Assembly: GCA_003661775.1 (NCBI GenBank)
Contig: QMWT01000015.1
Coordinates: forward strand, 1-15,795
Source of the DNA: Thermoprotei archaeon
GTDB taxonomy: Archaea; Thermoproteota; Thermoprotei_A; Sulfolobales; Ignisphaeraceae
DNA: 15,795 bases
Direction of reading: 5' to 3'
Shown here: positions 1-5,321 of the stretch, one piece after another
Numbering within the stretch: the stretch's first letter is position 1
How the letters are laid out: each line of letters begins with the position of its first letter
The notes under the pieces: generated by a model
Database searches by the model: none
Seen by the model: the letters and a program-made list of their open reading frames with translations, nothing else
What the model was told of the DNA's origin: nothing
Program-made: the position numbers and the translations under genes

Positions 1-57
1 CCTTACCACTTACGTAAACCTCCTCCTAGAGTTCGCTCACACTTCACAGAGGCGATG

Positions 58-64
58 TTTATTA
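58..64 (+). promoter_or_regulatory. TATA box of the ferredoxin gene
   Basis: TTTATTA lies about 40 bases before the ATG at 104, which predicts transcription starting near 87 and a leader of about 17 bases. That leader contains the purine-rich AAGGTG (91-96) at a suitable distance for ribosome binding. Confidence 0.5.
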
Positions 65-103
65 GCGTAGAACCTGATCTTAAAGCGACGAAGGTGCATA
101 TTC

Positions 104-334
104 ATGCCCAGGGTCAGGGTGAATAAGGAGACGTGTATAGGCTGTGGCGTGTGCTGGTCACTGGCACCGGACGTATTCGAGGAGGACCCTGCTACACGCA
201 AGTCAAGGATCAAGGAGTCGTACAGGAAAAGCGATAGTGAGAGCGAATCCGTTGGGGAGATACCCGAGGAGCTTAAGGAACCCGCGCAGAACGCCGCCAA
301 CGCCTGCCCAACGGGCTCTATAACTATTGAGTAA
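104..334 (+). CDS. single [4Fe-4S] ferredoxin
   Basis: This is a 76-residue cytoplasmic electron carrier. The motif CIGCGVC supplies C11, C14 and C17, and the fourth ligand C68 sits in the typical CPTGSI ending. The cysteines that would bind a second cluster are absent, so one [4Fe-4S] cluster is expected. The stretch between the ligand groups (about 29-60) is rich in Glu, Ser and Lys, giving an acidic, partly disordered-looking surface. The ATG at 104 is preceded by AAGGTG. The gene has its own TATA box and a downstream T-run, so it is probably transcribed alone. No neighbouring gene is an obvious redox partner, so the partner enzyme cannot be named. Family assignment is secure; specific role is unknown. 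Confidence 0.93.
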   Translation: MPRVRVNKETCIGCGVCWSLAPDVFEEDPATRKSRIKESYRKSDSESESVGEIPEELKEPAQNAANACPTGSITIE

Positions 335-341
335 CCACACC

Positions 342-350
342 TTTTTCTCT
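342..350 (+). terminator. T-rich terminator after ferredoxin
   Basis: A TTTTTCTCT run starts eight bases after the ferredoxin stop. Archaeal terminators are commonly simple T-runs. It sits exactly between two convergent genes. Confidence 0.5.
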
Positions 351-352
351 AC

Positions 353-766
353 TCACCGCTTAGCGGATTCCCTGAGTTTGTTCCTCGACTCCCATCTGAA
401 CCTCCATAGACCGCGTCCGAAGGATTCCACGGCTATGCCAAGCTCCTCAGCAAGCATATCGCTTATAAGAGGTTCATCGGCTATAGGTGAGACTATTAAG
501 TCTACCAACACCCGCGGTGATCTTGCATCCTCAACGACAACCTCTACTTCAGCTGCACGAGGATAGTACCAAGCTCTTAGAGGACCGCCCGCGGTATCTA
601 GAATTACTTCGGATGCTCTTTCTGGGGGCCACAGTCCTAAGCTCCTAGCGATGTCCACTGGTATCAGGAGCTGTGGTGTTGGAGCTTCATAGCCGCTATT
701 TAGCAGCGCAACCACTTCAATGCCTCTTCCCTCCCGCATGATCCTCAGTCTTAGCCTCACTGCCAA
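353..766 (-). CDS. clan AA (retropepsin-like) aspartic-protease-fold protein with Asn in place of the active Asp
   Basis: This 137-residue protein is about the size of a single-lobe, retroviral-type aspartic protease, a fold that acts as a homodimer. The N-terminal strand leads into ALLNSGYEAPTPQLLIP (20-36), where family members usually have L-D-T/S-G-A; here the triad is N23-S24-G25. The C-terminal segment PIADEPLISDMLAEELGI (94-111) followed by a Gly-containing hairpin fits the flap and helix region of the fold. Loss of the catalytic Asp suggests a non-proteolytic or highly altered protein. An in-frame stop lies at 770-772, so the start is TTG 766 or GTG 760; GAGGG is well spaced for GTG 760, AGGTG for TTG 766. 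It converges on the ferredoxin gene. Fold assignment is by motif only. Confidence 0.7.
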   Translation of the reverse strand: MAVRLRLRIMREGRGIEVVALLNSGYEAPTPQLLIPVDIARSLGLWPPERASEVILDTAGGPLRAWYYPRAAEVEVVVEDARSPRVLVDLIVSPIADEPLISDMLAEELGIAVESFGRGLWRFRWESRNKLRESAKR

Positions 767-906
767 CCCTCAACACCTTTATCCTACCAACCCGTGCAAT
801 GTACCTAAACCGGATCCTGCCAACAAATACTCTGGGCACGGGCATCCTCCACAACCTATAGCTGTTCAAGAGCTTATCTATATTGAGCTCTAGCCGCGTA
901 GCACAC

Positions 907-914
907 ATATTTAT
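907..914 (+). promoter_or_regulatory. TATA box of the PD-(D/E)XK gene
   Basis: ATATTTAT is centred about 36 bases before the TTG start at 946, predicting transcription from about 933-937 and an almost leaderless mRNA. Confidence 0.5.
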
Positions 915-945
915 CGAGTCCTAAAGCCTCTATGGACAGAGAGAT

Positions 946-2229
946 TTGAGCTGCGACCTAAGGGGGTTACTTGAAAGGATTCGCCAGGAGATCTCCGTAG
1001 ATAGGGACGGTATTCCTAGAGTTAGGAGTTCGGAGGCTATAGACCTCCTAGATGAGCTCCGTGCATGTGTTGTGAAGAGTGTAGCTGGAGAGAGTATTAA
1101 AGAGGCTGAGAAGTGGCTCTTCAAGGTTTTGGAGGCCTACAACCTTATATCTAAAAAGCTAGGTTTAGCCGGTGTCACCTACCCTAAGGAGTTCAGGTCA
1201 TTTCTCGAAGGCCCTGAACAACACTTGAAGAAGAAGCTGTTCATATACGTGAACGACCTGGTGAGAGGTAGGATAGACCTAGACACGTTTCTTCAGAAGG
1301 CCTACGCAGCGATAAGAACATCGTTGAGGACAAACATGAGATCTGCTTACCAGATCTGGGGCATATTCACGATACTTGGGTTCCTAGCAGATATGGGCTA
1401 TCGTGTTATCTACCCTGAGCATAGGTACTTGAACATTGATAGAAGCGGAAAGCAGAGGCTAGGGATCATACCTCCAAACGTTGTTCTTCTAAACCTTGAG
1501 CGAGGGTATCTCAGCTTCTTCCACGAAGCTCCAAGACCACTTACGTGGGAGGATACGAGCGACCTAACCCGGATATGGGGGTTCTACACAGCTCTTAGAC
1601 CCGATCTGATGGTTTACAGCGGCAAGGTTATGAACATCGTTGAGCTAGGCTCGTCACCTCCGATAAAGAGACCTACCGTGATCGTAGAGTTCAAGGAGCT
1701 TGGAGACTGGTACGTTAGGTCGCGTGACCTCAAGGGCTACTTCAGAAAGAAGCCCTTGACTGCTGAGGAGTGGAGAAGTAAATGGCTTGACGGGCTATTT
1801 GATGGACTGGCAGATATACTCGGTGTCAAGAGGTCCGAGGTTCGTAGGAGTATAGAGGAAAGCCTCGAGAAGGGGAAGTCGTTAAGAGTACGTGAACATA
1901 GGCTCGTCAAGCTCTACTACAGTGTGTACAGGCCTAAGCACATGATCCTCATATGCAGAAAACCCTTGCCAACCAACGTGAAGGAGGAGTTGGAGGAGAG
2001 CGGGATTGAGGTTGTGGACGACGTAGAGTTTAACTACAGCAAGCTGAAGCCTGTAGCAGAGCTACTTGATAACAATGCAGACTTCGGAAATGAGGAGAAG
2101 GTCTACATAGAGCTCAGCAGACCCGTAGCTCAGCTACTAGCACAGCTCTCCGAAAAGCTAAAGCTCAGCTACGAAGAGATTATCAGCCTAGCCCTCAAGA
2201 AGCTATCCGGTGATGAGTCCCCCCAGTGA
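946..2229 (+). CDS. uncharacterised PD-(D/E)XK nuclease-like protein with a ribbon-helix-helix-like C-terminus
   Basis: I do not recognise this 427-residue protein as a named family. Residues 1-150 are mostly helical. Residues 210-255 hold a restriction-nuclease-like signature: R218-P219-D220, then a strand ending E248-F249-K250, so D220, E248 and K250 have the order and roughly the spacing of a PD-(D/E)XK site. A further strand with HMILIC (332-337) could belong to the same core. Residues 385-420, starting KVYIELSRPVAQLLAQ, read as a strand plus two helices like a CopG/Arc ribbon-helix-helix DNA-binding unit. There is no signal peptide or membrane segment, so it is cytoplasmic. The start is TTG 946. 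A guide RNA overlaps the 3' end. A role in DNA cleavage or genome defence is inference; the absence of a methylase or helicase nearby argues against a classical restriction system. Confidence 0.72.
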   Translation: MSCDLRGLLERIRQEISVDRDGIPRVRSSEAIDLLDELRACVVKSVAGESIKEAEKWLFKVLEAYNLISKKLGLAGVTYPKEFRSFLEGPEQHLKKKLFIYVNDLVRGRIDLDTFLQKAYAAIRTSLRTNMRSAYQIWGIFTILGFLADMGYRVIYPEHRYLNIDRSGKQRLGIIPPNVVLLNLERGYLSFFHEAPRPLTWEDTSDLTRIWGFYTALRPDLMVYSGKVMNIVELGSSPPIKRPTVIVEFKELGDWYVRSRDLKGYFRKKPLTAEEWRSKWLDGLFDGLADILGVKRSEVRRSIEESLEKGKSLRVREHRLVKLYYSVYRPKHMILICRKPLPTNVKEELEESGIEVVDDVEFNYSKLKPVAELLDNNADFGNEEKVYIELSRPVAQLLAQLSEKLKLSYEEIISLALKKLSGDESPQ

Positions 2230-2267
2230 ACCTGAAGAGCAGTGATGACCTGTTGGGCGGCTGAACC
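2209..2267 (+). ncRNA. C/D-box sRNA (2'-O-methylation guide)
   Basis: All four boxes are present in order and match consensus: C box GTGATGA 2210-2216, D' box CTGA 2232-2235, C' box GTGATGA 2242-2248 and D box CTGA 2261-2264. The D' guide is 2217-2231 (15 bases), the D'-C' spacer is 6 bases, and the D guide is 2249-2260 (exactly 12 bases). GGT 2209-2211 can pair with ACC 2265-2267 to close the ends. By the rule that the base paired to the fifth guide position upstream of D/D' is methylated, targets would be an A opposite U2227 and a C opposite G2256. The target of the D guide would read CCGCCCAACAGG; that of the D' guide would end ...GTTCACTGGGG. I cannot place either confidently in rRNA or tRNA. 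Its 5' third overlaps the end of the nuclease-like gene, an arrangement seen for other archaeal C/D RNAs. Confidence 0.72.
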
Positions 2268-2564
2268 ACATCTAATTATCACTGAGGTCAATACAATAAT
2301 GCCCATAAGACTCCAAAACCCAATTCATTATGACCTTAAGGAATTGGGTAAGTTTCCGAACTCAGAAGCTTCAAAATTCTTTAGTCTACCTATTGAGAAA
2401 GCATGATTGACAGTACAGGTGGAGGTTTCCATAGACAAATAAGCATAGCTCTTTAAGACTGTTGAATTGTGAGAGAATAGTGCTGTCAAGGAGATTGCTT
2501 CACTTCAAGTTAGGCTAGTTAAGTTGGAGTTAAAGTGTTGAGCTTGAATATTGACGCATTCTGT
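2268..2564. other. intergenic stretch with no supported gene
   Basis: This stretch is visibly more A+T-rich than its neighbours. It holds a perfect 8-base inverted repeat, CCCAATTC (2319-2326) and GAATTGGG (2341-2348), with a 14-base loop, which might be a terminator-like or operator-like structure. The only open frame of note (2245-2406, 53 codons) overlaps the guide RNA and resembles no family I know. Otherwise I see nothing here. Confidence 0.5.
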
Positions 2565-2573
2565 CTTATAAGG
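2565..2573 (+). promoter_or_regulatory. TATA box of the sugar isomerase gene
   Basis: CTTATAAGG is a good archaeal TATA match. It predicts transcription from about 2595, placing a 30-45 base leader before the start codon. Confidence 0.6.
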
Positions 2574-2602
2574 CAAGAGTTATTTGCGTATGTGAGTAGT
2601 TA

Positions 2603-2627
2603 CTCCTCGCCTAGAACTAGCGAGGAG
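2603..2627 (+). promoter_or_regulatory. leader hairpin covering the ribosome-binding site
   Basis: CTCCTCGC (2603-2610) is perfectly complementary to GCGAGGAG (2620-2627), with a 9-base loop CTAGAACTA that can add a TAG/CTA pairing. The right arm is the purine-rich ribosome-binding sequence of the downstream gene, so folding would hide it. As DNA it is a palindrome about 8-32 bases after the predicted transcription start, so it could equally be a repressor operator. Confidence 0.55.
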
Positions 2628-2629
2628 GG

Positions 2630-3751
2630 GTGCCAAGGTTGAAACTTGACAGGTTGGATCTCCTTGATAAGTTCCAAGGGTTTATCGAAGGCGATAAAGT
2701 TGATGAGTTTCTAAGGACTTTCGACATTAAGTTTGGCAGCGGTACGTGGGCTGCTGGTGATTTCTCAGATAGGTTTATGACAAGGGGGTACTTCCCTGAG
2801 CTGCAGTCGGATGTAGTCTCAAGGATTGAGAGGATTAGGCGTGCAGGGATAAAGGCCTTTGCACCTCTCTATGTAGAGTTCCTTGATGAGAACCTCAATG
2901 TTAAGTGGGATATTGTTGAGAAGGTTAAGGAGTTTAGTCGGAGCTACGGCATGGAGATAGCGGGGCTGGGTATAGACATTTCGGGGGTGAACCAGTTTAA
3001 ACTAGGTACCTTAACAAATCCGGATCCCGCTCTTCGAAGGAAGGTGATGGAGCTCCTCATCCAGGGTTTAGAACTAGCCGTGAAGCTAGGTGTAGACACA
3101 GTCTCCTTCTGGCCTGGTCAGGATGGATGGGACTATAGCTTTGAGGTGAACCACAGCAAGAAGATCTCCCTATTCCTGGAGGGTCTCAAAGAACTGGCTT
3201 CGGAAGCTCTCAAGAGAAACCTCAAGCTCTGCATCGAGGCGAAGCTTAAGGAGCCGAGAGAGGGGAACATGATCATTCCCACAACGCATGCAGCTATAAT
3301 CTTCGCCCATAGGATCAACGAAGAGCTTGGGAGGAAGGTTGTGGGGATAACCATAGACTATGGACACGAGCTCATGTACGCTGTCGATCCTGCGTATACA
3401 GTCCACTTAGCTCACAGCCTAGAAGTACCCCTATTATCTATACATCTAAACACAGCCAAGACCCACAGCAATGACGAGGACAGGGTCGTAGGGACAGGAG
3501 ACTTGTGGCAGTTCATAGACTTCTTGTACTCAACAATAGAGGTAGGCTTCGATGGGTGGTACATTCTAGACCAGTTCACGTACCGCCTAGATCCTGTAGA
3601 GGGTATTAGACTCTCGAAAGAGCTCTTCGCCAACTCCATGAAGAAAGCCCTCGAGATCTATAGACATAGGGATCGGCTAGAGAAGGCTAGAGATGTGGGA
3701 AGACAGGAGAAGGTAATCGACGTAGTGAAGAGGATAATTTACAACTTCTAA
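2630..3751 (+). CDS. xylose-isomerase-like TIM-barrel sugar isomerase/epimerase
   Basis: This 373-residue cytoplasmic protein has the features of the AP-endonuclease-2/xylose-isomerase TIM-barrel superfamily. WPGQDGWDY (161-169) resembles the tryptophan-rich substrate loop of rhamnose- and xylose-isomerase relatives. Candidate divalent-metal ligands line up along successive strands: E203 in CIEAK, D243 and H246 in TIDYGHE, H272 in IHLN, the acidic group N281-D282-E283-D284, and D314 in ILDQF. The likely reaction is aldose-ketose isomerisation or epimerisation; the sugar cannot be told from sequence. GTG 2630 is directly against the GAGGAGG ribosome-binding sequence; TTG 2639 is nine bases further and better spaced, so the true start may be 2639. 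It is transcribed alone, after a leader hairpin, and ends at a T-run. Confidence 0.85.
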   Translation: MPRLKLDRLDLLDKFQGFIEGDKVDEFLRTFDIKFGSGTWAAGDFSDRFMTRGYFPELQSDVVSRIERIRRAGIKAFAPLYVEFLDENLNVKWDIVEKVKEFSRSYGMEIAGLGIDISGVNQFKLGTLTNPDPALRRKVMELLIQGLELAVKLGVDTVSFWPGQDGWDYSFEVNHSKKISLFLEGLKELASEALKRNLKLCIEAKLKEPREGNMIIPTTHAAIIFAHRINEELGRKVVGITIDYGHELMYAVDPAYTVHLAHSLEVPLLSIHLNTAKTHSNDEDRVVGTGDLWQFIDFLYSTIEVGFDGWYILDQFTYRLDPVEGIRLSKELFANSMKKALEIYRHRDRLEKARDVGRQEKVIDVVKRIIYNF

Positions 3752-3760
3752 CCTTTAGGA

Positions 3761-3770
3761 TTTTTCTATA
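3761..3770 (+). terminator. T-run terminator after the sugar isomerase
   Basis: TTTTTCTATA starts ten bases past the stop codon. Confidence 0.45.
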
Positions 3771-3811
3771 TCTAGATACAACCACGGAGAACCCCTTGGT
3801 CGTTACCTAGC

Positions 3812-3870
3812 AGAAATACTAGGAGAAAATAATCTATTTAGCTCGCATTGAAAGCTCCTAGAGTATTTCT
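3812..3870. repeat. imperfect inverted repeat between convergent genes
   Basis: AGAAATACTAGGAG (3812-3825) pairs with CTCCTAGAGTATTTCT (3855-3870) apart from a two-base bulge. The arms are separated by 29 bases. It lies in the gap between the sugar isomerase (+) and the M24 gene (-), whose remaining sequence shows no gene. Confidence 0.55.
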
Positions 3871-3987
3871 CTCTAAGATGTCCACACCAGCTTTACTAGT
3901 GGCAGGCAAGCCTAAATTTAATCGAAGTTGTTCTTAATTCAAAAACTTAGTACCTAAGTGCATTGCTTAGCCCGCAAAGAGCTGAGC

Positions 3988-3993
3988 AAAAAA
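3988..3993 (-). terminator. T-run terminator of the M24 gene
   Basis: Six A residues on the given strand form a T6 run 18 bases beyond the M24 stop codon, following a C-rich and GAAGTTC stretch on the coding strand. Confidence 0.45.
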
Positions 3994-4011
3994 CATGAAC
4001 TTCGGGGGAAC

Positions 4012-5196
4012 TTAGGCTTCTATGAGAAGCTCGTCCAGCTCTTCGGGGTACTCTGTGAGCTTCTCATAGCCGTCCTCGGTGATAACTATGGTGTCAGAGT
4101 GCCTGAATCCCCCTAGGTTTGGCACGTATATGCCTGGCTCTACAGACATCACCATTCCAGGTTTTAGAACTCTATCGTCACCTACATCGAAGAAGGGTGC
4201 TTCGTGTACTTCGAGCCCTATTCCGTGCCCCGTATGATGCCTCCAGTAGTTCCACAACCCCTTCTCTTTGAAGAACCTTCTCACGGCTCTGTCGACGTCG
4301 CTGCAGCGGGCACCAGGCTTTATGTTCTCAAAGGCTATTCGACGGGCCTCGAGCATGAAGTTGAAGAACCTTCTATGCTCCTCTCCCGGAGCGCCCACAA
4401 AGAGCGTTCGTTCAAGCTCAACACCGTACCCCGCTATCCTAGCACTTGCACCCGTAACCAGCACCTGGCCACGCTTAATCACAGCGTGTATAGAGAGTGA
4501 GTGTGGATAGTAGGAATGCGGCCCTACCTGTCCTCTAAATCCCGCTAGAGCCCTCAGGTTCCTCCAACCGGGTAAAGCTCTTATCATAGTCAGCGTCGCC
4601 TCAGCGCTCGCAGCTAGGGAGATCTCGTCTTCGTACCTGCCTGGAGCAGTGTACTCCTGAAGAAGTCTATGCGCCAGAATTGTCCACCTAGCACTCTCCC
4701 TAAGGATCCTAAGCTCTTCATCACTCTTAATCATCCTAAGCTCCTCGATCAGGTCACGTGCGTAGACATACTTGGCGTTCTTGAACACCTCGCTGAGTCT
4801 CGGACCCCGGTATCCCATCACCTGCCCGTAGCCATCAGCATCGTAGCCTATGACCTTGCCCTCGAGACCTATCTTCTTAAGGTGTTCGGCGAACCACAGC
4901 ATGGGATGCTTCTCGTCGGGGTACTCCGGATAGCTGAGCACCTTATCCACGTAAGCGTACTTGGACACGTGCTCCGCCTCGAGAAGTGGGCACAAAACCA
5001 CAAGCTCCCCATCGTCTTTAAGCACAGCGGCAAAGGGTCTCTCCGTTGCTATAAACTCAAAGCCGGTCAGGTAAGCTATGTTGGCGGAGGAAGCTACGTA
5101 GAGCGCATTTATCCCCTCATCCCTCATACGCTTGAGGAGCTCCTCTCTCCTCCTCTCGAGCTCTTTACGCGATATGCCAGCCACAGACCTCACCAA
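4012..5196 (-). CDS. M24-family 'pita-bread' hydrolase, creatinase/ectoine-hydrolase-like, metal site degenerate
   Basis: The 394-residue length and two-domain layout match M24 proteins: an N-terminal creatinase-type domain (about 8-150, ending in the IEELRMIKSDEEL motif) and a catalytic domain (about 163-385). H324 in HHTGHGIG and E353 in VEPGIY are conserved. Of the other metal ligands, the Asp of the DxGA motif is V247, the second Asp (SDxTRT) is E260, and the Glu of the R-I-E-D motif is S367. The strand reads ELERTLFVG, close to the creatinase ALERTLF segment whose Glu binds the guanidinium group; E262 is that residue here. GPHSYYPHS (225-233) offers candidate catalytic His. A metal-free hydrolase of a guanidino, amidine or cyclic amide compound is therefore likelier than a prolidase. 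Possible starts are TTG 5196, GTG 5193 and GTG 5184, since transcription should begin near 5190. It is divergent from the peptide-type ABC operon. Confidence 0.85.
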   Translation of the reverse strand: MVRSVAGISRKELERRREELLKRMRDEGINALYVASSANIAYLTGFEFIATERPFAAVLKDDGELVVLCPLLEAEHVSKYAYVDKVLSYPEYPDEKHPMLWFAEHLKKIGLEGKVIGYDADGYGQVMGYRGPRLSEVFKNAKYVYARDLIEELRMIKSDEELRILRESARWTILAHRLLQEYTAPGRYEDEISLAASAEATLTMIRALPGWRNLRALAGFRGQVGPHSYYPHSLSIHAVIKRGQVLVTGASARIAGYGVELERTLFVGAPGEEHRRFFNFMLEARRIAFENIKPGARCSDVDRAVRRFFKEKGLWNYWRHHTGHGIGLEVHEAPFFDVGDDRVLKPGMVMSVEPGIYVPNLGGFRHSDTIVITEDGYEKLTEYPEELDELLIEA

Positions 5197-5212
5197 CCAC
5201 GTAACGACGCTT

Positions 5213-5220
5213 CATATAAA
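5213..5220 (-). promoter_or_regulatory. TATA box of the M24 gene
   Basis: On the coding strand this reads TTTATATG, about 24 bases before the start cluster, predicting a leaderless mRNA. Just upstream, 5221-5236 is a tandem 8-base repeat (TAAGCGTA, TAAGCGTG). Confidence 0.55.
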
Positions 5221-5284
5221 TAAGCGTATAAGCGTGTACTTACTGCTTCAACATCTTCTGATGCATATTAGCACTTCATGAAAG

Positions 5285-5292
5285 TTTTTATC
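5285..5292 (+). promoter_or_regulatory. TATA box of the ABC importer operon
   Basis: TTTTTATC is centred about 33 bases before GTG 5322, predicting transcription near 5315 and a nearly leaderless operon mRNA. Confidence 0.5.
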
Positions 5293-5321
5293 CAACAGGC
5301 CACGCGTGGATTATACGAAGG

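Noticed and set aside
717..908. 63-codon frame on the minus strand upstream of the retropepsin-like gene
   Set aside because: Codon use is acceptable, but it overlaps the next gene by 50 bases, resembles no family I know, and the only TATA-like sequence would start transcription inside it. Too weak to annotate.
2245..2541. 53-codon frame (2245-2406) and its continuation in the same frame with antitoxin-like snippets (VQVEVSIDK, VKEIASLQVRLVKLELK)
   Set aside because: The continued frame has about five stops in 99 codons, what chance predicts in this A+T-rich stretch, and the first part overlaps the guide RNA. No real evidence for a gene or a decayed antitoxin.
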